This document shows positions 16,944 to 24,020 of a stretch of DNA of 31,246 nucleotides, in pieces; positions within the stretch are counted from its first letter, which is position 1; every line of letters starts with the position of its first letter. Made by a program: the position numbers and the translations under genes. The notes below the pieces were generated by a model. That model made no database searches and was not told the origin of the DNA. It saw nothing but the letters and a program-made list of their open reading frames with translations. This stretch comes from an uncultured Lentisphaeria bacterium (GTDB taxonomy: Bacteria; Verrucomicrobiota; Lentisphaeria; JABSQK01; CAJWLW01), in contig CAJWLW010000024.1 of NCBI GenBank assembly GCA_913042885.1, forward strand, positions 1-31,246, written 5' to 3'.

Positions 16944-17698
16944 GAACGTATCTCCTCGAGGAATGCCGTTGAGGCGTTGGTCATGCATTTGATCGCGTGC
17001 GACGCGATGTAGCGGGCGCCGAGATCGATGAAGCGTTTTGCGGCTTCGCTATCCACCGTGATGCAGCCGGGGATCTTGCCGGCTTCGGCGATGCGCCGGA
17101 TCGACGTGGCGACCAGCTCCTGCACCCGGCTGTCACCGACGCGGCCGGGAATGCCGAGACTGTTCGAAAGATCGACCGGGCCGAGGTAATAGATGTCGAT
17201 GCCTTCGACCGCCAGCAGCTTGTCGAGGTTATTCACGGCATCTATGTGCTCGATGTGCGCGATGACCATAGTCTCGCGATTGGCAGTTGCGGTCTTGTCC
17301 GCGATCGGGCCCTGTAAGCCGTAGCCGAGCGCCCGGACGCCGGCGAGTCCGCGTTCGCCCTCCGGCCCGTACTTGCAGGCGGCGACTGCAGCGCACGCGT
17401 CCGCCGCGGTATTGATGTCGGGGATGTGTACGGCCTGCGCGCCGATGTCCAGGGCACGCAGGAGCAAGTGCGGCGAATTGTGTGTAACCCGGATGATCGG
17501 CGTCACCCCGGCGAGTTCGGCCGCGCGCACCATGTCCTCGGCGTCGCCGATGTCGACCGGGCCGTGCTCCATGTCGATGACGACAAAATCGAACCCGGTC
17601 ATCGCGATGATCTCCGTCAACTTGGCTGACGGAATGTAGACGAAACTGCCGACCACCACCTGGCCGTCATCCAGTTTCTTTTTCATCTGGTTAACCAT
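16940..17698 (-). CDS. HpcH/HpaI-type class II 2-keto-3-deoxy sugar-acid aldolase (first copy)
   Basis: The protein has 252 residues from the ATG at 17698-17696, which has AAAGGAG with 7-nt spacing; an upstream in-frame start at 17839 lies inside the previous gene. The barrel signature is complete: FDFVVIDMEHGPVDI with Glu44-His45, Arg70 in TPIIRVTHN, metal ligands Glu150 (AHIEHI) and Asp176 (LGPVDLSNSLG). These residues line up with those of HpaI, GarL and YfaU. The family splits 2-keto-3-deoxy acids into pyruvate plus an aldehyde: YfaU acts on 2-keto-3-deoxy-L-rhamnonate and GarL on 2-keto-3-deoxy-glucarate. A rhamnonate-type substrate would suit the nearby rhamnogalacturonan lyase relative. 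The start overlaps the SDR stop upstream by 8 nt and the end overlaps the next SDR start by 4 nt. Confidence 0.9.
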   Translation of the reverse strand: MVNQMKKKLDDGQVVVGSFVYIPSAKLTEIIAMTGFDFVVIDMEHGPVDIGDAEDMVRAAELAGVTPIIRVTHNSPHLLLRALDIGAQAVHIPDINTAADACAAVAACKYGPEGERGLAGVRALGYGLQGPIADKTATANRETMVIAHIEHIDAVNNLDKLLAVEGIDIYYLGPVDLSNSLGIPGRVGDSRVQELVATSIRRIAEAGKIPGCITVDSEAAKRFIDLGARYIASHAIKCMTNASTAFLEEIRS

Positions 17699-18476
17699 TC
17701 GCTGTCTCCTTTGACCCGTAAGGCCATGGTATCTGCGACCACAGCCCGCCATCGACGTAGAGTGTCTGGCCGGCGATGAATTGGGCCTTGTCACCGGCCA
17801 GAAAGACGACCGCATCGGCAACATCTTCGACCTGACCAACCCGGCCCAGGGGCGTCAATGGGCTCCAGGTCCCGGCGTAATCCGGGCTCTCCTCCCGGGT
17901 CCGCTCGATCTCGATGCAACCGGGGGCCACGCAGTTGACCCGAATGCCGTATCGTCCCAGTTCGACCGCTGCGACAACGGTAAATTGTTCGATTCCGCCT
18001 TTCGCAGCACAGTAGTCCACCAGGTTCGGGAACGGCGCTTTGTTGGCACCGGATCCGATGTTGACGATACTGCCGCCGCCCTGGTCTTTCATGATCAACG
18101 CCGCCTGCTGGGTGCAGAGGAAGGTGCCCTTGAGGTTGGTGCGGATGGTCCGGTCCCAGTCTGCTTCTTCAAGCTCGAGCAATGGCGCCCACGTCTGCAC
18201 GCCGGCATTGTTGACCAGCAAATCGAGGCTGCCGGCTGCTTCCATGTGTTGCGCCAACATCTGCTTGACGGCATCCGAATTGCCGACGTCGCCGGCGCCG
18301 ACCCAGCACGTCCCGCCGCTGTTGCGGATCGTCGACGCCGTCTCATCTGCGCCTTGCTCGTCACGGTTGTAGTTGACCGTGACCGACCATCCGGCGCGCG
18401 CCAGACCAATGGCAATGCCGCGGCCAACGCCCTTGCTGGCACCGGTGACCAGTGCACATTTACCATTTGATTCCAT
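17691..18476 (-). CDS. SDR-family NAD(P)-dependent oxidoreductase (first SDR)
   Basis: The protein has 261 residues. The ATG at 18476 follows the stop of the Gfo/Idh/MocA gene without a gap (TGAATG). Motifs are ALVTGASKGVGRGIAIGLAR, LDLLVNNAGV (87-93), Ser142 in IVNIGSGANK, Tyr155 and Lys159 in DYCAAKGG, then NCVAPGCIE and GQTLYVDGGLW. The cofactor loop end NYNRDE, with Asn and Arg instead of Asp, points to NADP use. Sugar 1-dehydrogenases for glucose, L-rhamnose or L-fucose and 3-oxoacyl reductases share this plan. With the aldolase immediately downstream, a first-step sugar dehydrogenase of a non-phosphorylative pathway is a sensible guess. It differs clearly from the other SDR in the operon and is not a recent duplicate of it. 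Confidence 0.92.
   Translation of the reverse strand: MESNGKCALVTGASKGVGRGIAIGLARAGWSVTVNYNRDEQGADETASTIRNSGGTCWVGAGDVGNSDAVKQMLAQHMEAAGSLDLLVNNAGVQTWAPLLELEEADWDRTIRTNLKGTFLCTQQAALIMKDQGGGSIVNIGSGANKAPFPNLVDYCAAKGGIEQFTVVAAVELGRYGIRVNCVAPGCIEIERTREESPDYAGTWSPLTPLGRVGQVEDVADAVVFLAGDKAQFIAGQTLYVDGGLWSQIPWPYGSKETANG
17706..17712 (-). promoter_or_regulatory. Shine-Dalgarno AAAGGAG fixing the first aldolase start
   Basis: AAAGGAG lies 7 nt before the ATG at 17698, inside the end of the SDR gene. It rules in favour of this start over the in-frame upstream one at 17839. Confidence 0.7.
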
Positions 18477-19637
18477 TCACATCTCAACCCAGGAGGCACC
18501 GTCGGCAGCCGAGGTCACGGCGCCATGGATGAACTGCATGCCACGCACGCCGTCGTAGACGGTCGGAAAGTTGTATGCCTCTGTCTTCATCGGTTCGCCG
18601 TCGAGGTGACAGCGGATCGCCTCGGCAATGCCGCAGTAGATTGTGGCAAACGCTTCTAAGTAGCCCTCCGGGTGTCCGCTCGGGATGCGGCTGCAATCGG
18701 CGGCGGGCTCCGAGATGTAGCCCTGGCCACGGGCCAGCGTCTGGCGCGGCTCACCATACTTGTACAGGTCGAGATAGTTCGGGTTCTCCTGGGCCCAGCG
18801 GATGGCGCCTTCGGAGCCGTACACACGCAGGATCAAGCCGTTCTCTTCGCCCGTCGCGATCTGGCTGATCGACAGCACCCCCTTGCCGCCGCCCTTGAAA
18901 CGCAGGAGTGCATTGACATCCTCGTCCAGCACGCGATCGGGAAGAAACGTACTTTTGTCGGCGCACAATTCGGTAATCGGGTCGCCGGTGACGTATTCGA
19001 GCAGATTGACGCAGTGGGTGCCAACGTCTCCCAGCGTGCCGCCGGCGCCGGACTGCGTGGGGTCGACGCGCCAAGCCGCCTGTTTTTGGCCCAGTTTCTC
19101 GTGCGGCACCATCAGGAAATCCTGCAGGTACTCGATAATTACTTTGCGTACGGTGCCCATCTGCCCGGACTGAAAGAGGTGCCGCGCATGACGGACCATC
19201 GGGTGGCCGGTGTAGTTGTGGGTGAGGCCAAACACCAAGCCGCTCTGCTCGACGAGCTGCGCCAGGTCCTTTGCTTCATCGAGGTTGAACGTCATCGGCT
19301 TGTCGCAGACGACGTGCAGACCCGCGTCAAGAAAGGTCTTGGCGATGTCGAAATGGAGGTTGTTCGGGGTGACGATACTGACGAAATCGATGCGTTCGCC
19401 GACCGGCAGCGCTGCTTCGGCAGCGGCCATTTCCTGATACGTGGCATAGCATCGTTTGGGGTCCAGATAGAGCGCCGCGCCCGTCCGTTTCGTGTTGTCG
19501 AAATCACGCGAGAAGCAGCCCGCGACCATTTCTATCTGCCCGTCCATCGGCGCCACCAGCCGGTGTACCGCACCGATAAACGCCCCTTCGCCGCCACCGA
19601 CCATACCCATCCTCAATTTGCGTTGCCATGAGTCCAT
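18477..19637 (-). CDS. Gfo/Idh/MocA-family NAD(P)-dependent oxidoreductase
   Basis: The protein has 386 residues and AAGGAG 9 nt before the ATG. The N-terminal Rossmann fold begins MGMVGGGEGAFIGAVHR. CDKPMTFN (111-118) carries the family lysine (Lys113) of the EKP/DKP motif, and GGTLGDVGTHCVNL holds Asp204 and His208, the usual catalytic acid/base pair. The C-terminal beta-sheet domain includes WAQENPNYL and YLEAFATIYCGIAEAI. The family oxidises sugar or inositol hydroxyls; some members act on glycosides at C3 to start oxidative bond cleavage. It is 31 nt downstream of a TIM-barrel isomerase/epimerase, a pairing known from myo-inositol and 3-keto-glycoside pathways. No signal peptide is present, so it is cytoplasmic, unlike the Tat-exported relatives. 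Confidence 0.93.
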   Translation of the reverse strand: MDSWQRKLRMGMVGGGEGAFIGAVHRLVAPMDGQIEMVAGCFSRDFDNTKRTGAALYLDPKRCYATYQEMAAAEAALPVGERIDFVSIVTPNNLHFDIAKTFLDAGLHVVCDKPMTFNLDEAKDLAQLVEQSGLVFGLTHNYTGHPMVRHARHLFQSGQMGTVRKVIIEYLQDFLMVPHEKLGQKQAAWRVDPTQSGAGGTLGDVGTHCVNLLEYVTGDPITELCADKSTFLPDRVLDEDVNALLRFKGGGKGVLSISQIATGEENGLILRVYGSEGAIRWAQENPNYLDLYKYGEPRQTLARGQGYISEPAADCSRIPSGHPEGYLEAFATIYCGIAEAIRCHLDGEPMKTEAYNFPTVYDGVRGMQFIHGAVTSAADGASWVEM

Positions 19638-19668
19638 GCTGTTGTTCTCCTTGTCCTAATGAGTGCGT

Positions 19669-20718
19669 TCAGTCCAAGCCGAGGATTGCGCGATTGCTGT
19701 CGTGGTTACTGTCACCGCCGGCGAAGTCATCGAATGTGACATCGGTTGTTTCGATGATATGATCGAGAATGAATGGCACCGCTTCCGCCGCGCCCTGGTC
19801 CGGGCCCTTGATGCAGCATTCCCATTCGAGGACCGCCCAGCCATCGTAGCCGGCCTCGGCGAGCAGCGTGAACACGCGCCGGAAATCCACCTGACCGTCG
19901 CCGAGCGAGCGGAATCTGCCGGCCCGGCCGGTCCACGATTCGTAGCCGCCATAGACCCCGACGCGACCTGATGGATTGAACTCGGCGTCTTTGACGTGAA
20001 AGCCGCTGATGCGACTGCCGTAGAGCTCGATGAAGTGGAGGTAATCAAGTTGTTGCAGCAGGAAATGACTGGGATCGTAATTGATGCATGCCGCCGGATG
20101 ATCGGACGTATGCTTGAGGAACCGTTCGAACGTCGCGCCGTCGTAAATATCCGAGCCCGGGTGCAGCTCATATCCCAGGACACAGTCGTTGTCGGCCGCC
20201 TCATCCAGCAGCGGCAGCCAGCGCCGGGCCAGCTCGGTGAAGGCTTCGTCGATGATGCCGGCCGGCCGCTGCGGCCACGGATAGGTCATGTGCCAGGCGA
20301 ATCCGCCGGAGAGTACCGGGATATTGCGGATCCCGAAGTTGGCCGACGCACGAATGCATTTCTGCAGCTCGGCCGTCGCCCAATCGGTTCTTTCCTGGCC
20401 GCGCAGTCCGGGTGGGTGAAAGCCATCGAACATGGTTTCGTAGGCCGGATGCACCGCGAGCACCTGACCGGCGAGGTAGCCGGCAATCTCCGTGGCTTCC
20501 AGCCCCATCGCTGCGAGGGTTCCCTGATACTCTTCGCAGTAGGTCTTGGAGTCGGCCGCCTGATCGATATCGATCACCCGGCCGTCCCACCCGGGAATCT
20601 GGACGCCCTTGTATCCCAGCCCAGCAACCCACGGGCCGATATTGTCGAGACAGTCGTACGGCGCTTCGTCACGCAGGAACTGGGCAAGAAAAATTGCGGG
20701 CCCTTTCATCTTACTCAT
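19669..20718 (-). CDS. Sugar phosphate isomerase/epimerase-like TIM-barrel protein
   Basis: The protein has 349 residues from the ATG at 20718, which has AAAGGAG 6 nt upstream. It belongs to the AP-endonuclease-2 / xylose-isomerase-like superfamily. The divalent-metal set is readable: Glu184 in GYELHPGSD, Asp215 and His218 in NYDPSHFLLQ, His241 in GFHVKDAEF and a C-terminal Glu in WAVLEWECC (298 or 300). GYKGVQIPGWDG and LEATEIAGYLAGQ fill the expected first strands. Members catalyse ketose epimerisation, inosose dehydration or elimination from 3-keto-glycosides. The Gfo/Idh/MocA enzyme directly downstream suggests that the two act in sequence on one sugar or glycoside. Upstream lies a decayed sulfatase fragment, so this gene may now depend on read-through from the operon head. 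Confidence 0.9.
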   Translation of the reverse strand: MSKMKGPAIFLAQFLRDEAPYDCLDNIGPWVAGLGYKGVQIPGWDGRVIDIDQAADSKTYCEEYQGTLAAMGLEATEIAGYLAGQVLAVHPAYETMFDGFHPPGLRGQERTDWATAELQKCIRASANFGIRNIPVLSGGFAWHMTYPWPQRPAGIIDEAFTELARRWLPLLDEAADNDCVLGYELHPGSDIYDGATFERFLKHTSDHPAACINYDPSHFLLQQLDYLHFIELYGSRISGFHVKDAEFNPSGRVGVYGGYESWTGRAGRFRSLGDGQVDFRRVFTLLAEAGYDGWAVLEWECCIKGPDQGAAEAVPFILDHIIETTDVTFDDFAGGDSNHDSNRAILGLD

Positions 20719-20965
20719 GGATTGCTCCTTTCGCAGTAAACTTGGGTTGTCTGGAGTACGTAGTAGTTGACGCCAACGATGGGGCGTCATTTGGACATGC
20801 TGGTAGAGAGGCATGTTTTCCAGCAAACACTAATGGTCGCCAACCGGAATTCAATTGATCAGGCCCGACAATCTGAAAATCATGCGGCAACGGCTTGCTT
20901 TAGTCCGGCAGACCGGCACGGTTGCCGTTTCCTGCTTTCCTCGCGTACTATTGAAACAGCTGTAT
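20719..20965 (-). other. Gap after the sulfatase remnant, no gene seen
   Basis: This 247-bp stretch has stops in all minus-strand frames and no recognisable sulfatase continuation. A short perfect hairpin (CGGCA-ACCG-TGCCG) lies at 20914-20927 without a T-run. The stretch may hold a secondary promoter for the isomerase gene, but I see no convincing -35/-10 pair. Confidence 0.3.
20725..20731 (-). promoter_or_regulatory. Shine-Dalgarno AAAGGAG fixing the isomerase/epimerase start
   Basis: AAAGGAG reads on the minus strand 6 nt before the ATG at 20718. An in-frame start at 20826 has no comparable site and would add residues without similarity to the family. Confidence 0.7.
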
Positions 20966-21262
20966 TTACGGACGAAATCCTGGATGCCTGTCACGAATCC
21001 GGGCTCGAGTAGTCGGTGGCATTTCTTCGTTCCTGATTTGAACACCGTTTTGTGTCGGATACGATCCCGTCATCATGCTGGCGCGGGCCGGGCCGCAGAC
21101 AGCCGAGGCAGCGATGGCCCGGTCAAAGACCACACCCTGGCGAGAGAGCCGGTCCAGATTCGGTGTTGGAATGGCCCGGCAGTCATACAGCGACAGGAAA
21201 TCGCAACGCAACTGGTCGCAGAGGATGACGAGGACATCACGCAGGTCTTGATGACCGCTCAT
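20966..21262 (-). pseudogene. Truncated sulfatase (N-terminal remnant)
   Basis: About 98 residues from the ATG at 21262 (a GTG at 21277 is possible). The fragment has the start of an arylsulfatase-type enzyme: DVLVILCDQLRCDFLSLYD with the first metal-binding Asp, IPTPNLDRLSRQGVVFDRAI, and the formylglycine signature CGPARASMMTG (Cys-x-Pro-x-Arg, Cys56). After QNGVQIRNEEMPP the similarity ends and the frame stops at 20966. Family members have 400-550 residues with further metal and sulfate-binding residues, all missing here. The 247 bp that follow, before the isomerase gene, show no sulfatase sequence that I can recognise. The fragment starts 23 nt after the stop of the hydroxyacid dehydrogenase gene, so it was once an operon member. 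Confidence 0.8.
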
Positions 21263-21285
21263 GGAAATGGCTTCCACTCAATAGA

Positions 21286-22269
21286 TCAAACCGGCAACTG
21301 CTCATCGATTCGATTCAGGATCTCACGCCCTTCTGCAAACCGATCGATGTTCTCGACCATGGACGCGTGCCTTTTCACGGCCGTGCCAAAGGTTTCACCG
21401 GCGACGTGAGGCGACACATACACATTCGGCAACTGGTAGACCGGCAGGTTCGGGTCCGAAGGTTCCGGGTCATGGACATCGATACCGGCGCCGGCAAGGC
21501 GGCCGTTCAGAAGTGCATCGTGCAGGGCTTTCTCGTCCACGAGTCCCCCGCGGGCAACGTTTACGAAACAGGCCGTCTTCTTCATCAGGCCGAGTCGACC
21601 GGCATCGATGATGTGTCGCGTTTTCTCGTGCAAATGCAAATGCAGCGAGAGATAGTCACATTCGGGGAGCAGGCGATCCAGGTCGTCATCAGTTGTCCCC
21701 ATGAAGTCAGGGCCGATGTCGTCGATGACGTCCTGGTCGATCCGGCGAACGTCGATTCCAAAAACTCGCATGTCAAAGGCCTTTGCCCGCCTTGCCAATG
21801 CCTGTCCGCTGGCTCCGAACCCTACAATGAGAACGGTTTTTCCCGCCACATCACCGATCATGGGCGCGTACAACTTGCGATCCTGAAAATATTCCTGGCA
21901 TTTATTGAATGTTCGGGCGAGCAACAGCATGAACATCATGGCGCACTCTGCCAGTGCCACACTACTGTGGGCCCCCGGACAGTAGGTCATCATGAAGCCC
22001 TTGTGCCGCATGTATTCGATGTCGCAGTGGTCGACACCGCTTGAGACGATCTGCCACAGCTTGCAGTCCCCGGCCGCGTCCATCATCTCGCGCGTGCCGC
22101 GTCCACCGCTGTCGACCACGACCTCGACCCCGTCGAACTGGGGTGCAACCGGCTTGGATGCGTCATATACCGACAGGTCGTGGCGATCACCCACCTGCTC
22201 GATTATATTTTCCTGCCAGAACGGATCGCAGTACAACTCGGGCACGTAAAGCGTTTTGACTTTTCGCAT
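21286..22269 (-). CDS. D-isomer-specific 2-hydroxyacid dehydrogenase
   Basis: The protein has 327 residues, the usual length. The NAD-binding domain shows VLIVGFGASGQALARRAKAF and, as the acidic end of the second strand, FGIDVRR. Catalytic residues are Arg240 in NVARGGLVDE, Glu269 in DVHDPEP (most members have DVF..EP) and His288 in SPHVAGET. The first domain carries SSGVDHCDIEYM and the last helix ends in an ordinary tail. The enzyme interconverts 2-keto and D-2-hydroxy acids with NAD(P)H. Next to two pyruvate-releasing aldolases it could reduce pyruvate, glyoxylate or a 2-keto sugar acid; the sequence alone does not decide. It starts 3 nt after the upstream aldolase stop, which suggests coupling. 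Confidence 0.93.
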   Translation of the reverse strand: MRKVKTLYVPELYCDPFWQENIIEQVGDRHDLSVYDASKPVAPQFDGVEVVVDSGGRGTREMMDAAGDCKLWQIVSSGVDHCDIEYMRHKGFMMTYCPGAHSSVALAECAMMFMLLLARTFNKCQEYFQDRKLYAPMIGDVAGKTVLIVGFGASGQALARRAKAFDMRVFGIDVRRIDQDVIDDIGPDFMGTTDDDLDRLLPECDYLSLHLHLHEKTRHIIDAGRLGLMKKTACFVNVARGGLVDEKALHDALLNGRLAGAGIDVHDPEPSDPNLPVYQLPNVYVSPHVAGETFGTAVKRHASMVENIDRFAEGREILNRIDEQLPV

Positions 22270-22272
22270 GTT

Positions 22273-23058
22273 TCAACTTTTCAACGAGTCTTTCGACTGC
22301 TCACAACACTCGATCACGTTCTTGCACGCGGCGTGCAGCATCCATTCGTCACCGTCCACGAGCAGCATCTTGTAGCCCTCTCGAATCGGTGCATCAAAGG
22401 TTTCGGCAGTACAGGGAATAGCATCGACATCCGTGCCGGGCGGTTTGCCTGCGTTGTGCGCGGCCGCCAAGACGGTTTCTACCGCTTCCTTGAAGCGGGG
22501 GTGTTCAAACTCTCGAGGGATGCCGAGGGAGATGGAAAGATCGAAGGGACCAACGATATACGAATCCACACCTTCGACGGCAAAAATCTCGTCGATGTTG
22601 GCCACGGCCTGCGCCGTTTCTATGATCACGAGACAGACGACGTTATCGTTCGCCTCGTCGAAGTAGTCCGCATCAAAACCAAATCCCGAAGCCCGTGCCG
22701 GGCCGTAACCGCGCGTGCCCTGGGGCGGGTACCGGCAGACCTCCGCAGCGCAGTGGGCTTCTTCCGCACTGTTGATGAAAGGCACCAGCACGCCTCCCGC
22801 TCCCATATCGAGGTAAAGCCGGATCACATCCGGGTCGTTATTCGGTACGCGCACGATCGGTGTCGCTTCCGACGAGGCAAGTCCCTGCAACTGTGCCTGA
22901 ACGCCAATGGGCGTCTGCGGCGCATGTTCAGTGTCAATGACCACGTAATCAAATCCCGCCTTGCCAAAGAGCTCGGCGATGGCTGGCACACCAAATCGAA
23001 GTTGTGCGCCAATCACAACTTCACCGGCACAGAGCCGCTGCTTCAGTCGGTTTTTCAT
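22273..23058 (-). CDS. HpcH/HpaI-type class II aldolase (second copy)
   Basis: The protein has 261 residues from the ATG at 23058, with GAGGAG only 3 nt upstream; the earlier in-frame start at 23205 lies inside the phosphoesterase gene. Key residues are present: Glu44-His45 in VIDTEHAPQ, Arg70 in TPIVRVPNND, metal ligands Glu147 in VIIETAQAV and Asp173 in VGPFDLSISLG. By eye it is only moderately similar to the aldolase at 16940-17698, so the two are not a recent duplication and may have different substrates, for example 2-keto-3-deoxy-hexonate and 2-keto-3-deoxy-pentonate. Products would be pyruvate and an aldehyde. A 13-residue acidic and cysteine-containing tail (NVIECCEQSKDSL) extends the usual end. 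Confidence 0.9.
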   Translation of the reverse strand: MKNRLKQRLCAGEVVIGAQLRFGVPAIAELFGKAGFDYVVIDTEHAPQTPIGVQAQLQGLASSEATPIVRVPNNDPDVIRLYLDMGAGGVLVPFINSAEEAHCAAEVCRYPPQGTRGYGPARASGFGFDADYFDEANDNVVCLVIIETAQAVANIDEIFAVEGVDSYIVGPFDLSISLGIPREFEHPRFKEAVETVLAAAHNAGKPPGTDVDAIPCTAETFDAPIREGYKMLLVDGDEWMLHAACKNVIECCEQSKDSLKS

Positions 23059-23102
23059 AAGCTCCTCGGGAAAAGTCGATGGCACTGTTTCACGTTGGAC
23101 AG

Positions 23103-23834
23103 TCAAGCCATTGTTTCTACGGACACGCGACGCACGGAAAAGCCGTCGTCGAAAACGGCGACCAGCTTGAATGCAGTTTCCTCGGGGTACTGCAGCTGGC
23201 GACACGTTCCGATGCTGGTGATCAGGGGAACACCCTGCCAGGTAACATCGATATCCTGATGCCAGTGGCCGGAGAGAACACAGGTGATTTTGCTCTCCTT
23301 AAAAAACTGCACCAGTTGATGACGGTTTGGCATATTCCAGTAACATTCTTCCTCGTCCGGATGCTGTATGAACAGCGGCCAGTGCATAATCACGAAACGA
23401 TGAGTCGCGTCTGCCGGCACCGCCGCCACCGTCTCACGCAGGTACGCCCATTCCTCCGCCTGCGCCGCTGCCTCGAGATCGCCGCGCAATGCTGCGGCAT
23501 TGAAGCCGACGAAAAAACAGCCCTTGTGGTTTAACGTGAACCGGTTCGGCGTCGCCTCGTGCGTCATGTAGACCTCGTGCTGGTCGTGGTTCCCCGACAC
23601 ACCGTACCACGGTACCTTCAAACGCGCGGCACCGGCCAGGAAAACGTCACGCTGCTCTACAGACTCGCCGTGATTGACGTGGTCGCCGCCGAAAATAACG
23701 AGATCGACATCATCGTTGGCATTGATAAAATCGACAGCCTTGTCCAGCCGTGCCCGGGCGGAGTCATCGGTTTCCAGCCCATTCGGGCTCGCCATGCCGA
23801 TCTGTGGGTCAGTGATGAATGCAAAGGTGAACAT
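23103..23834 (-). CDS. Calcineurin-like metallophosphoesterase
   Basis: The protein has 243 residues from the ATG at 23834; an upstream in-frame TTG at 23867 is less likely, and neither has a strong Shine-Dalgarno. The metal-site motifs of the superfamily appear in order: FAFITDPQIG (Asp9, with Gln11 where most members have His), VIFGGDHVNHG (Asp51), VSGNHDQHE (Asn82, His83), VIMHWP and VLSGHWHQD. The closest plan is that of the CpdA/Icc-like and purple-acid-phosphatase-like cytoplasmic enzymes; no signal peptide is seen. Substrates in the family include cyclic nucleotides, phosphodiesters and sugar phosphates. As the first gene of the minus-strand catabolic operon, it may remove phosphate from an intermediate or affect a signalling nucleotide. 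Both roles are inferred. Confidence 0.88.
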   Translation of the reverse strand: MFTFAFITDPQIGMASPNGLETDDSARARLDKAVDFINANDDVDLVIFGGDHVNHGESVEQRDVFLAGAARLKVPWYGVSGNHDQHEVYMTHEATPNRFTLNHKGCFFVGFNAAALRGDLEAAAQAEEWAYLRETVAAVPADATHRFVIMHWPLFIQHPDEEECYWNMPNRHQLVQFFKESKITCVLSGHWHQDIDVTWQGVPLITSIGTCRQLQYPEETAFKLVAVFDDGFSVRRVSVETMA

Positions 23835-23890
23835 GGGTAAACGTACGCCATCGATGGATGGGTTCAAAGTCGCCGATACAGATTACCCCC

Positions 23891-23912
23891 TTCGAACAGC
23901 ACGAAGCTCGAA
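23891..23912. promoter_or_regulatory. Inverted repeat, possible operator in the divergent promoter region
   Basis: TTCGA and TCGAA face each other with a 12-nt spacer, and a second TTCG/CGAA pairing lies inside. The element sits between the phosphoesterase start (23834) and the divergent lyase start (24021), where a shared regulator would bind. It may equally be an RNA hairpin in the 5' leader of the minus-strand operon. Confidence 0.3.
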
Positions 23913-23955
23913 AACCGCGAACAAGCCATGGAGCAGTCCGTGTCCTCCCTGGCGT

Positions 23956-23984
23956 TTGATTTTTGTCATTGCCCCATTTAGTAT
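23956..23984 (+). promoter_or_regulatory. Candidate sigma-70 promoter for the PL26-like lyase
   Basis: TTGATT at 23956-23961 and TAGTAT at 23979-23984 are separated by 17 bp, each matching four of six consensus bases. Transcription would start about 30 nt before the GTG at 24021, leaving a short leader. No equally good pair is seen on the minus strand of this intergenic region. Confidence 0.4.
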
Positions 23985-24020
23985 TCTGTTGGTTCAAAAT
24001 TCAACATACCGGGGATTCTT

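Noticed and set aside
18672..19631. Open frame of 319 codons on the plus strand
   Set aside because: Antisense of the Gfo/Idh/MocA gene, which has all expected motifs.
20767..21012. 81-codon plus-strand ORF across the sulfatase gap
   Set aside because: Overlaps the sulfatase remnant on the opposite strand, has no ribosome site and no recognised domain.
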